A stretch of 33,841 bases of DNA from Sphacelaria rigidula (lineage: Eukaryota > Phaeophyceae > Sphacelariales), in assembly GCA_964200075.2 (NCBI GenBank), contig CAXNAA020000029.1, positions 1 through 33,841 of the forward strand, in the 5' to 3' direction. A model generated the notes under the pieces. The model ran no database searches and was not told the DNA's origin. It saw only the letters and a list, made by a program, of their open reading frames with translations. Below, one piece after another: positions 23,502-33,751 of the stretch (its first letter is position 1; each line of letters opens with the position of its first letter). The position numbers and the translations under genes were made by a program.

Positions 23502-23550
23502 CAGTAGTAGTAGCAGCAGCAGCATTGGTGGTAGTAGTAGTAGTAGTAGT
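23502..23550. repeat. Imperfect (AGT)n/(AGC)n trinucleotide repeat
   Basis: A run of AGT and AGC triplets is broken once by ATTGGTGGT. It is not in a recognised reading frame. Confidence 0.9.
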
Positions 23551-25069
23551 GGGACAAAAGTGCATAACGAGACCTCCGTTGACACTGAGACTCCCAACTC
23601 ACTGCGCGTCAGCTGATAAGTCCGATCACCAGCTCAGATTGACATGAAGCCAAGCAAGAACCGTCCGATTATTGACACAGTGCCCTCCGGGAGGGAGCGG
23701 GGGGGCGGAGGGGGGGGGGCTCGGTGTCCGAAAATCTTCTCCGCGCAGTCTCCTGATAAATGTCATCATGATAGTTTCGACACCTGCACCATGCGCGCGT
23801 ATACATCGCGTCATTTGCGCTAGCACATAAAAGCGTGCGGTCGAAGTCGACGAAATGTGCGTTACGGAAGAATTGTCGGGGGACCGTGACGTTCCACACC
23901 ACGCTCACGACCGGTAAGACATTGTCGTGTACGATTGATATTATGTATCCATCACTTGCGCGCACCATAATTGCGGAGAGTGACGGGTTTCCGTGTGCGG
24001 GGCAGAAGTTTCCTCGCATGTACAGGTTGCATGTTGCAGTATATATATGCTCTTTTTGCTGTCCTCGAAGGCCATCTTGAAACCTCTTCACATAGTTCAA
24101 GGGCAGTAATTAACGTAAAGTTGTACTTGGGGGTCGATTGGATACCGAAGAGAAGCGCAGCATACAGATAATACAACACAATATATATATATGTATATAC
24201 TCTGCAAACATGCAAACAGCAAGCGGCCAGTGGCAGATTGAAGCACTTCCACCAAAAAGCGGATATGCACCCAATACGACTGCTAAGAGATAACTGCTGC
24301 TCTAATAACGCACATAGATGTAATGTGGAGACCACCTTCAGAAGGGGTAAATTACTGCAAGTATCGGCGAAGAAAAGCACTCCCTTCTCACGTCATGCAA
24401 ATACGACCAAACACAACAAGCAATATAATAGTAAAGAACACGACACACCGATCAAACAGACTCGTACCACGAAAAAAGCAAAGCGCTCCGAAGCGCAAAC
24501 TGCAACACATCCGTCCAACACACCAACTACTACGTGATGTATACTAGGGCTGGCGACGTGATGGTAGACAACCGTTACCCCCAAAATATCAAGTCTCTTG
24601 CCAGGGCACAATAGTCCCCCGATACAGACTCTCCAAGAGCTGCTGCACCGAGTCTCCCTGAAAACGAGCCACACACAGAAATGCGCCCGTCACTGTCCGT
24701 GTGCATGACTCCAAGCCACTTCGACCCGTTGCCATGCCATCCTCCCTGCCACAATTCATTACAGTACCCAATATACTCAATACTGGTCTCTTGGAGGTGA
24801 CTTTGGGTATGCTACCCTACTCGCACCCTGCCACTATTCGTGCGCGATCTTCATTTGGGCGACTGATCACCGATCCTCTTCCGGGCCTTTCAGATGCAAT
24901 CTTCATTTCTCACGAGTAAAAGACACCGCTTAATCGATGCAAACCACAAATACGCAGCGAGTTGGGAATTGAAACCAGCCTCCTCCCGATCATGGACTGG
25001 GTCTCAGTACCCACCCGAAGTGGTCTCGAGCGCCAGTCTTGTCCGATCTCGCAGAATCGTGTCAGATGC

Positions 25070-25560
25070 CGGATCAACGGCGTTCTCCTCAGGCTTACGA
25101 GCCGTTATCTCCGCCACGACTCCATGAGCAGGACGAGGTGAAAGCAAAAAATCAAGATGCGTTCCTCTCTGAGAGTTCAACACGGCACCGCCTCATTAAT
25201 ATGAGGTCATCCACACGCACGGCACCGCTTCCAAACATGGAGTCATGCGCAACATTGCTCCATCCTCAACCTCAGTTCTTCCCGCGTCAGCGAGGATTAC
25301 GCTCGCTGGTCAATTAATATGTACGTATAGCGTCGGACCAACGGCGTCCTCAGGCTTTACGAGCCGCCCTCCTCGCCACAATTCCGTCCGTACAAGCACA
25401 GCAGCCTCAAACAAAAGTCGGCACGCTGAAGTATATGTGAAGGCTAACATGGTAATCGCGCACACACAAACGCACACACACACACATGAGTTCAAGGTCA
25501 TCCTCCACAAGCACGCCCCCGCTTGGAAACATGTGTTATTCCATGCTCAACATCCACGCT
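25070..25560. repeat. Degenerate direct duplication, about 260-bp period
   Basis: The block around 25070-25115 (GGATCAACGGCGTT...CAGGCTTACGAGCCG) recurs at 25335-25375 (GGACCAACGGCGTCCTCAGG, then CTTTACGAGCCG). Downstream parts also correspond loosely: GGTCATCC, then GCACGGCACCGCTTCCAAACATG, against GGTCATCC, then GCACGCCCCCGCTTGGAAACATG. The second copy contains a CA dinucleotide run (25459-25487). No function was identified. Confidence 0.55.
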
Positions 25561-25632
25561 TGCCACGTGAACGAGGACCCAGCTCGTCGGTCTAAGCACG
25601 GCGTAGATCTGGTCTTTCCCCGTGGTGACGTG

Positions 25633-25708
25633 TCAGAACCGGCTGATGTCTCGTCCGAATGCCCACGCCTTGAACCAATGCATGGGAATCAACGCCTTAT
25701 TGGCGATA
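25633..25708 (-). CDS. NDH-2 last exon
   Basis: After completing the split serine codon it encodes IANKALIPMHWFKAWAFGRD, then ISRF and TGA. The acceptor is TTGCCAG| on the minus strand. The WFKAWAFGRDISRF end is typical of NDH-2 C-termini in stramenopiles and plants. It is separated from the previous exon by a 278-base intron. Confidence 0.9.
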
Positions 25709-28700
25709 CTGGCAACGGAGGCAACAGCAAGGAAGACAAGGGTATGAAAATCATAGCGGTGAATTACACCAGACACGAAGTAAATCACGTAAGCTCTCGA
25801 GTATATCAACGCCAACATGTTACGGAGGGATACATACCAAGTGTGCGGTAAGACAGAAAACCGACTGGATCCAACGCCAACCGGCAACTCCAATGTTTTT
25901 TTTTCGACCAGTCACTCCCTGACGGAGGATTACACTTCTTCATGTGGTTATTATTCATTTATTTTTTGAACAGTGAAGTTGCTCACCTGACCGTTTTAGT
26001 CCAATAAGCGCTTCTCCACGTGAAAAAAGCGAGGAGGCCATCCACCACGGGTCCACCCGGGGAACCTCCCACCCCCTTCAGATCGGCCACTGCTTTCCAG
26101 TCCCCCACTTGCGCCATGCTGCCGAGATAACGGTAGTTGAAGGGGGGAATGTCGACTGCCTGGGGATCCTCCTTCGAGAACCACTTCGCCAAATACTGCG
26201 CACGTCACATACATTGACGGGCAGTGGTGGGTGGAGAACGTAGGGGGTAGGGGTGATAAAGCGGTTGACTTCGGGCGTGGTGCTTTCGTGTATATGAACT
26301 GTTTTTTTTTTTCACTATTTTTTTCTTTTGCGTCTTCGTCTACTCTGTCGCTCTGTTCGACTCTTTTTTCTGTTCCTTCTTTTTCTTCAGCCAGTGTTTC
26401 GGTTTTGTTTCTCTTGGGTATGTATGTATGTCTATCACGTGACCACGGCTGGATCTCTGGGGGATCAGTTAAAGTGCGACAATCAATCAAAATCAAAATC
26501 AAAATCAAAATTGCATTATTCGCCGCCCGCCGTTTTGCTACAGGGGTTTTCATGGACAAATACTAATTAGTGTGACGCTTGCCGTGACCCATGCCTTCCA
26601 GTGGTCAGCAATGCAACCGTGCGACTTTAGCAACACATGGTCCTACGACCACGGTTGGATAAGGTGTGAATCAGGCAATATGCGGCAGTCAATCACTCGT
26701 CAATCATGCAGCCACGGCGAAATTCGTCTCGCAAGAGGTCTGGCCTGGAACTGCGGTATGACCCATATAAATCAATAACGATCGACCCTCAGTTGCGTGC
26801 GCTTTGGGTTGCTTTTCACAATATACCACCATCATTGCGATATGAAAATGCCTCTAATGACCCAACCGTCACTTCCGGTGCTGCAACACATCGATCGCTA
26901 TATATATATATGCTGTCTCTTTTGTTTCTTCCGCGAAGCTGCTACAAGACGAGGATCTTCTCCAGTTCTTCCCTCGAAATCCAAAGCTGACAGATGCTTA
27001 TTTTTGTTAAAACCCAGATCGAAAGCGTGGACCTCATCCAAACCCCGACCCAAGATAGACCGATAGCCCTCGAGGAGGGGGGTCCACAGGGTACGCCAGC
27101 CCAAGTGTGCGCTTGTGAAGCTCAAAGTGGTGGCTAACGAGTCCTCGGGTCTATTAACCCTTTTGGAACTCATTGACGATTTTTATTTTTGTGAACCGGC
27201 ATCATTTCTATTCATCTTCAATTCAGAATGATGCCTATTCATCAAAACAAAAATCACCAGTAGGTTCCAAAAGGGTCAACCTTCTGAACATCAGCACGTT
27301 AATATCCACCCTAGAACGAGTACTCGTCAACCGTGGATTCGAGGGTATGAACTCGGGTAAGCCCCATTGTGCCTCCATCGTCACGAAGACGCAAAACACA
27401 ACACAATAAAAAATGAAACGACTACCTCCTTCCAGCGTTGAACGTCTACAGACAAACACAGCGTCGACTCCGGAACGGACTTCAATATTTCATAACAGCG
27501 TTCAAGGAAATATCACCTTCCCCTGCTGATCAGCGACCTGAGCGAGGGGCCCAAGTGGCCTGCCCGGCTCTATTGCGGCATCTCCCATGGCGTAAACGCC
27601 TTCGAAACCCGGTACCCTCAATCTTCCGTCAACCACGATCCTTCCCCTGTGCTTCTCGACTCCATCCATGCGCTGCACGACTTCCACCGGGGCAAGTCCA
27701 GTGGACCACACCATGAGACCGAACGGTAGCTTGCGCCCGTCGGATAGGGTGCAGTAATTGGGCTCCACTGATTTCACCGAATTTTTTAGCAGTACTTTTA
27801 CCTGTTATGGGGGGCGGTTGTGAGAGTGCTTAGCTTCCAGCCAATCAGAGAACGACCGTGCGGGAAGACGGGTTGTTCTGTGTCGTTTTATTTCTAGCGG
27901 CTCGCCATGTGTACATTGTATTCACCCGTCTATCCGAAAAAAAATGTGAGACGTCCGCGACTCTTTTTATTACATCACCCTACCAGCCCTATACACACAC
28001 CATAATGAAATGTGTTGCTCAAGCGGTACCTTCCCAACACCCGGACAGCGGTACGAAGGATCATTCCATCTATACCGCACGTGTTCGAATACACGACCCT
28101 CAGCATTCATCTGTAGCACCAGGACTTCCGTGGCGATTCCACCCTTGGCAAATCTTGGTAAAAAACGAATGTGGCATGCTCTTGTCAACAACATTGTACC
28201 GTACTGCGCTGTCTGTACTGTATCCATGTCCTGCACGGTACTGGCTGTGGAGCTGCTTGTATAGCACGAGGCTTGTTACCTACGATAGAGATGCAGTACA
28301 GCAGGGTTAGGCGTGAGGTGTGGTGATCGATGGGACCTATCAGGTGTATCCATCAGTCGCCATGCGCAAACAATTTTCCGGGTGCAGCGGAGCTCCTTGC
28401 CTGACCTTAATACCCTGACTGTATTTTACCTGTCCCCTGCACGGGTTTGAGCTGGGGCGGATGAATGCATGTTCGAAGGCCCACTTTATTCAAGCGATTC
28501 ACCTCCAAAAAGTCTGGGCTGGCAATTCATGATCCTATACTATCAATAACCGTGTGTCGAGACGGATACCGTACAGTGGTATCAAATGTCACGTTTCTTC
28601 CAAACAAATCACTACTATATCGTGCGTTTCGATATCGTCGGCCATACCCATCGACAACCATCCTCGGACGGGCATTTTAAGTTTTTCCATACGCTACACT

Positions 28701-30296
28701 TGACAAAGGGTTGAAGTCTGGATGATGACAAGAATGAAATTTTCGCGTTGGTGATGAGTAAGACGTTGAAGGGAGACGCGTGGCTTCATCTGGCCAGACA
28801 GATTCACCACACGGTTTTGCTGGCTGGGGGCATTTTGTTTTGTTGATAGAAGCATGAGTATCTACGTTTGCGAGCACCTCCCTATGCATTCGTTTTTGTG
28901 GACGATCTTCCGATTAACGTGACCGAACGGGGCAAGCACCATATCGAGGAAAGGGTACACTAGCGCAGCGGTGCATTGGGCGTGGGAACGAAAAGGCAGC
29001 GTGTACCCGTAGCCATACCTATACCTGTAGTCATCCTCTATGCCTCCTCTACAACTGCACCGACCTTACGATTTTCCAAGAGGCGGGTGGTGTAGGCGAC
29101 GAGCTTTTCGTCGAAGGTGCCCATGATGTGATCGCTCGCTTCGATCAGGGTCACAGAGACCTGGTCATGCACCACAACAACCAAACGCAAGGAAGAGCGA
29201 CCAGAGAGATTCGAGCGCGCGGGGGGGGCGTATGCGGTCGGCCGTTCTCATGGCGCAAGTCTCTCAAACAGTGGTAAAGCCATCGACAACAACCGGGCCG
29301 CACAGAGTGTGTTGGTTTGCATAACTTTTGCAACACCTGATACCCAAGAGACTGCGTCGGCGTTGTTTCCTCGGCTGAAAAGCGACACTCTTCAAGCCAG
29401 CACGGCCCGTTACATTTGTCTCTCTATCGTGCACAACAGTGGTTGTCGCCCCAGCACTCGCAACTCAACATCATGCTACCTTCATCACGCGTGGAGGAAA
29501 TGACGCTTGCTAATGTCGTTTGATTTACCGAATTACGGTGTCAATTTCGCAAAGTATAGCTATCCTTTTTCCACGCTGGTGACAACGGTGGGATACCTTC
29601 ATGACTTCTCATGGTTTCTCGTCGCAAAGGTCGTCGCTTCGAACCACCACACAGGCATAGCAAAACTCTCTAGTAAACCCAACGAGGTCGCAAATATGAT
29701 GGGGGGAGGGGCAAGAATAGACGGATCAGGGATCCTGCTCAACCAGCGCAAAATGGAAGCGCATGAAAAGAGTTGAAAAAAAATAAAAGTAACCGTCAAG
29801 TCGAGTTCCGGCTACACACACATGAACGCATATGTAAGTATCAGTCTTCTTTCATTCGAACATACTCGTGAAAACGAAGGAGGTGATTTTCCAGTCACCT
29901 TTAGCAAGAACAAGCAGCGCCCGGTGTTCGTCAAGGACGGTCATCCGTTTGACGCTGCCATCGCTCTCTGTGGAACAAGCGGAAGCTTGATGTAGATCAG
30001 TGAACGCTACGGTCATTTCTTCATGAGTCACCGGCAATGCCGGTGTTCGTGATGCGCTCTCCCACCTTGCCCAGCAAGTCCGGATACCAGCGCTTGACAT
30101 CCGCGGCCAAGAAATCGTGCAGCTCGGCGGCGTACTCGATAGATGTCGGCCCACCGCCGACAACAACGAAGGATAGCAGACGGGAACGCTCCGCCTCGGC
30201 GATGAATGGACTGGACGCCCGCTCGAAGCACTCCAACAGACGATTCCGGATGCTCCGGGCGTCTCCAAGCTGCTTCAGGAAGAAAACATTGTTGTC
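25633..30296 (-). CDS. Type II NAD(P)H dehydrogenase (NDH-2), 3' five exons
   Basis: Type II NAD(P)H:quinone oxidoreductase is a single-subunit FAD enzyme that moves electrons from NAD(P)H to quinone without pumping protons. It sits on an organelle membrane surface. Five exons (30066-30296, 29065-29160, 27517-27801, 25987-26195, 25633-25708) encode the last 298 residues. Visible motifs in order are FVVVGGGPTSIEYAAELHDF (second dinucleotide fold, NAD(P)H side), VTLIEASDHIMGTFD, GLMVWSTGLAP, VYAMGDAA with PLAQVADQQGK (FAD-binding C-terminal part), then a membrane-anchoring end with RSAYWTKTVS and WFKAWAFGRDISRF. The N-terminal 150-250 residues with the first GxGxxG FAD motif were not found in 30297-33841, so the gene is partial in this window. 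All visible joins keep frame. The glutamate after the glycine motif suggests NADH preference, which is family knowledge and weak here. Confidence 0.93.
25987..26195 (-). CDS. NDH-2 exon (C-terminal membrane-associated part)
   Basis: It encodes YLAKWFSKEDPQAVDIPPFN, then YRYLGSMAQVGDWKAVADLK and later GLLAFFTWRSAYWTKTV, plus two bases of the next codon. The acceptor is GCGCAG| and the donor TCAG|GTGAGC on the minus strand, phase 2. Reading through the donor would stop after one more residue. Splicing to the last exon instead gives the expected NDH-2 tail. Confidence 0.93.
26481..26511. repeat. Short (AAAATC)n repeat
   Basis: An AATC/AAAATC run lies in the NDH-2 intron at 26196-27516. A strongly pyrimidine-rich stretch (about 26300-26410) is close by. 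Confidence 0.85.
27154..27279. repeat. 126-bp hairpin (MITE-like) in an NDH-2 intron
   Basis: The outer ends TTAACCCTTTTGGAAC and GTTCCAAAAGGGTCAA are inverted copies. Inner blocks also pair: GATTTTTATTTTTGTGAA and GGCATCATT on the left with AATGATGCC and ATCAAAACAAAAATC on the right. Together the arms reach about 55 bases each with roughly ten differences. It lies wholly within the 26196-27516 intron. The target duplication is unclear. Confidence 0.75.
27517..27801 (-). CDS. NDH-2 exon (FAD C-terminal motif)
   Basis: It encodes 95 residues from VKVLLKNSVKSVEPNYC to VADQQGK. It includes GLMVWSTGLAPVE, the RIVVDGRLRVPGFEGVYAMG segment and the following GDAA, where the aspartate normally contacts FAD. 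The acceptor is ATAACAG| and the donor AAG|GTGATA on the minus strand, phase 0 at both ends. Confidence 0.94.
29065..29160 (-). CDS. NDH-2 exon (VSVTLIEASDHIMGTFDEKL)
   Basis: This 32-codon exon encodes VSVTLIEASDHIMGTFDEKL followed by VAYTTRLLENRK. The LIEA-x-D-x-I segment is the strand after the second dinucleotide fold in NDH-2 proteins. The acceptor is GACCAG| and the donor AAG|GTCGGT on the minus strand, phase 0 at both ends. It has no ATG and is easy to miss. Confidence 0.92.
30066..30296 (-). CDS. NDH-2 exon (NAD(P)H-binding fold)
   Basis: It encodes 77 residues: DNNVFFLKQLGDARSIRNRL, then CFERASSPFIAEAERSRLLS and FVVVGGGPTSIEYAAELHDF, ending YPDLLGK. The acceptor reads TGTCAG| and the donor AAG|GTGGGA on the minus strand, phase 0 at both ends. 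The reading continues past the donor for some codons. The exon end is set by the join to VSVTLIEA in the next exon. The usual third glycine of GGGPTG is serine. Confidence 0.92.
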
Positions 30297-30489
30297 CTGA
30301 CATTTTTTCGCCCCCCGGAATTACAAAACGTACACGCGTGTGTTTAGTGTGTTGGTGTGTGCTGTACAAGTGCCTCTAGAGCCGCATACAACGGTGCATT
30401 AGTACAGAGCGCAGTAGAGGCACTGGCTGGCCGTCTCATGTGAACAGAAAATCTTTTGTTTCGGGGGTCTCGAGGAACACGTTTTGGAG

Positions 30490-30621
30490 TGCTCTGGAAG
30501 AAATGTGTGGAAGTATAATGACGAAGAGCCCATCGTCAGGAACGATATGCTACTATTGTCAAGATCTAGATGCGAGGTCTGGAGAGAGGTGCGGGAGGGC
30601 CGGCACAGTAAGCGCGAGCCC
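30490..30621. repeat. Diverged direct repeat, left copy
   Basis: It pairs with 33313-33443. Shared blocks in the same order are CTGGAA, TGACGAAGA, CAGGAAC, AGATC, TGCGAGGTCT, GAGGGC and AGTAAGCG. A flanking position around the copia remnant suggests LTR ancestry, but LTR ends were not defined. Confidence 0.6.
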
Positions 30622-33312
30622 CTGCGTGCTTTCAATCTCCCATCTACAAGGCTTACCACGCAAGAGGGCGCAACCAATAATGAGCGCGTTTCTTATCGAA
30701 CACCACTACCGAGTAGTGGCAACAGGGCTCACGCATAATTCTCAAAAACTGATCTGAACTCTAGAAGACACGGCGACAGACGGACAGGTGACAGCTGTGC
30801 CGAAGAAGTTCGCGAACCAGATTGCAGATGCACTCAGCAGCTAACGGCACGGCGATAAAGTAAACTACGACTGCAGCAGTTTGCGATCGCAACATCGACG
30901 GGGACAGCAACCACAACTGCGCGGGGCACCTCAACATTGACATTAATAATGGAGCTCAAGAGGATTTCCGGAAAGAGACAACACCGGAAGACATGATCCG
31001 TGATTCACCGTGCACACTCGCGATCTGTGGGTTGCGGCTCTCCATGCAGCCGTTGTGCTGAACAAGACAGACGACAGGTCGATCAAGAAGCTAGGAAGGA
31101 TATTCATGGATCGCAGCCGACCAAAAGCAGGCAGCTAGCAACGGTAGTGGGTGCTACGTGCCTTTGTCGAGGATGATTTCGCCGAGATGAACTTGACTAC
31201 GACTTACGAAAAGGAAAGGGCTCAAAAAAACATCATGAAAGTACTGCGGGATTTGATTGCCAACTATGCCACGGGGGAAAATGCAACGATTGGAGAAACT
31301 TGCACGGACACGGGAGGGGAATGTGAAGGAGAACTCCAGGAACTACTGACGTAAAAGTGCATTCGCCCAGAAGCGACAGCTTACTTTAGCGTCGTGACCG
31401 AGAGGGTACTGAGACTACTGGTGGAGGAAATAAACTACTGCTCAAAAGAGGGCGGAATAAGCACACGACAGGGAGCTATGGACGGAAGCTACGAACTAGT
31501 CGTGCGTCCGTGAGCTTTGACATGGGTCACTGGGAAACCTTGACGGGTTTCACGCATGCGGGACAATCGAACATCTTCGAACATCAACAAGAGAAACAAG
31601 CTGGGAATGCGTCAAGTGAGATGTACTCTACTCGGATGGGTTCCACACCGTCTGAGCGACACACAGACGAGGAAATGAGCGTGACCACACGTGAGATCGT
31701 CCTACGGAGGGACGTGTGTTGACATCATGGTCTTGAGAAGACTATCATTGCAAACGGAAGAGACATCGAAAAAATGAATCAGGATACTTCGAAGAGCACG
31801 ACTGCTGCGGGAGAACTGTGCATCGACGGCTGAGGCAAAGCAGTGGACGAACTCATGCCTGAACGGAACGAAAGACTGCGAATGACCCAGCAATATACTA
31901 GAGGCGGATTAGCTTCCACCGAAAAAATCGAGAAAAAACTAGGGGTCAACGACGGCAAACAAAACCAACATTAGGTGGGAGTGATACGGGGCGCACAAGG
32001 AGAATCACCGCGGCTGCTCAAATAGTCGAAGAGCAAAGGAACAGTTCGGGAGCCTTCGTGCTTTGCAATAATATTCAAGGCTGGGGGAAAAAAAAACAAT
32101 CGAGCTCAGGTTGAAGTCATGGAACAGGGGTGCGTGCTGGCGGTGTAAGGGCTGACGATACTGGAAGGGCATGCACGCAAATTGAATTGCCGCTCGAATG
32201 GAAAACATTTAGCTCGGCCAATGTCCGCCGGGTGGGAACACTGGGAAGCAGCCGTTTCTAAACGAAGTGAAGGGACCGATTCAAGACAAGGCCTGGCAAC
32301 AAGTTCAAGCTCCTTCCGTTCGGAAGGCGGTGGGGACTGAGGTAATACTCGAGAGGAAGATGCATACAAACAGTGAAGTGGGCGTGGGACTACGCAGCAT
32401 CGATGTGGAGCAAGCGTCCATGCAAGAAGCCGCTGACAAAGAAATCAATATCAAGCTCGAGCTACCAGATGAATATCAAGGTTCGTCAGATGCTGTGGGT
32501 AAGCTCCGTCGTTCCCTGTACGGACCGTTCTAAGTATCTGGGAACTGGACGTCGGACCGAGGCCATGGTGAAGATCGGATCCGACTAATCAACGGCATAT
32601 CCGCGTTTGCTCTGTGAGTTCAATCTTGAGCCTAAGGGATACTGCTGGTTATGCGTGTCAACGACTTTTTGGCCGGTAGCAACGGGCACAGTGACAATTA
32701 AGGTGTTTAAGGAATAGCTGTGAATAGAATATTTTATCCAAGATCTTGGGGAGGCAAACTTCTACAAGAGATTCCATATCAGTCGTGATCGGGCCAAGAT
32801 AACACGGTACAGGTTATCAGCATGAGTACCCTCAGGACCATCGTGAACGGCTTTCGCATTGAGAAAGGGCGGTCAGCTACCGGCGGCAACAACAGCGTGC
32901 TGTTGTGTGTTGTCATCCCATCTATTCTGGGCGCCAGTCTACACCTTGAGGTATAGTGGACGTATCAGCCGGGGTCACACAAGGGAAGACCAACACATTT
33001 TTTTTCCATCATTATTTTGTTTTTAGCCCTCCACCTTCCTTCTGCGGTCCTTTACGGCTTTTTTTTAAATAGCAACAAGCAATCAGCAGTCCCTTTCTCT
33101 CGTCGACCGTGAAGTCGAATTTTGTGTGCCTATCGAAAAAGCATTGCCAGTCCACTACACAGGAATGACAGCTGAGAGCTGGTGAGACCGAAGCCCCACC
33201 GGGAGGTAGTGGGGGCCTTAACGTGGACCAGGGCCATGGCAAGGTCCGTCATCGCTGATTCGCTCGCAGGGTTGCCACGCACTGCAAAATTTTCTTAAAC
33301 GCTCCCGGAGGA

Positions 33313-33443
33313 TGTCCTGGAAAGGTACTGACGAAGAAGAACTTTCCCAGGAACATTCTCAGCGACGAGACGATAATTTTGTACAGATCGAGGTGCGAGG
33401 TCTAGAGGGAACTACGAGAGGGCTCGCAAAGTAAGCGTAAGCT
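33313..33443. repeat. Diverged direct repeat, right copy
   Basis: This is the right-hand partner of 30490-30621, downstream of the copia reverse transcriptase remnant and in the same orientation. No PBS or polypurine tract was identified with confidence. Confidence 0.6.
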
Positions 33444-33592
33444 CCCACCTCCTCCACAAACTCCACATTTGCACCAAGACTTGTAGAGCAAGTGGCAAAG
33501 GACAAAACAGTGTTGTAACACAGAAAAGCATGTGTTTCTTGTGAGGCGTGCCCCACAGTGAGAATATCACCGCCTGAGGGCCCTTCTTAACG

Positions 33593-33751
33593 AAGGGGAT
33601 AATCCCCTTTTTCAAAATCCCTTTTTTCAAAAACGACCAGTGATTGGTCGCTGCGATACCACCCCCTCCAAAAAATCCCCTCAACGTGCACAGAAATCCT
33701 CCGCTGGAGAGGGGATATCAGGAAGTGCAAAAACACTTCCTGAAATCCCCT
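33593..33751. repeat. Cluster of short perfect hairpins
   Basis: There are three stems in 160 bases. AAGGGGAT/ATCCCCTT sits at 33593-33609 with a one-base centre. CGACCA/TGGTCG sits at 33634-33650. A longer stem at 33710-33751 pairs AGGGGAT, then TCAGGAAGTG, with CACTTCCTGA, then ATCCCCT, with one A-A mismatch and a six-base loop. The words AATCCCCTTTTTC and AAATCCCCTTTTC recur around them. It may be part of a MITE cut by the window edge. Confidence 0.7.

Larger units (their letters stand above)
19255..25632. other. Convergent intergenic region, no recognisable gene
   Basis: It lies between the stops of two convergent genes and should contain both 3' UTRs. Frames here reach about 160 codons (minus strand 21084-21575) and about 110-140 codons on the plus strand (21602-21934, 22061-22477). 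None shows a known motif or a clear link to neighbouring exons. The plus strand looks G-rich from about 19.4 to 22.4 kb and C/A-rich from about 24 kb. It contains long homopolymers (a G run at 19391-19404, a T run near 19758), a pyrimidine tract (about 23025-23130), a hairpin (23145-23310) and trinucleotide repeats. Confidence 0.5.
30490..33443 (+). mobile_element. Decayed Ty1/copia-type LTR retrotransposon remnant
   Basis: Plus-strand frames with frameshifts and stops match the order of a copia reverse transcriptase. About 32206-32265 reads MSAGWEHWEAAVSK. 32267-32533 reads QDKAWQQVQAP...RKAVGTEVILERK, then INIKLELPDEYQG and KLRRSLYG. About 32648-32690 reads VMRVNDFLAGSNG where the YVDD box is expected, and about 32741-32821 reads DLGEANFYKRFHISRDRAK. 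The catalytic box is altered to RVND and a part of the palm region seems deleted, so it is dead. Direct repeats at about 30490-30621 and 33313-33443 (roughly three quarters identical; for example TGCGAGGTCT and AGTAAGCG in register) may be old LTR parts. Gag, protease and integrase were not recognised in 30622-32200. Confidence 0.6.

Noticed and set aside
25699-25893. Continuation of the last NDH-2 exon upstream as an unspliced frame
   Set aside because: The frame is open but encodes unrelated sequence. Splicing from 25987 to 25708 restores VSIANKALIPMHWFKAWAF in frame.
25996-26559. 187-codon open frame on the minus strand
   Set aside because: It overlaps the NDH-2 exon 25987-26195 in another frame and runs through a purine-rich intron stretch. 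No motif.
29852-30268. 138-codon minus-strand frame overlapping the NDH-2 exon
   Set aside because: It is in a different frame from the GGGPTSIEYAAEL exon and runs into intron sequence with no NDH-2 similarity.
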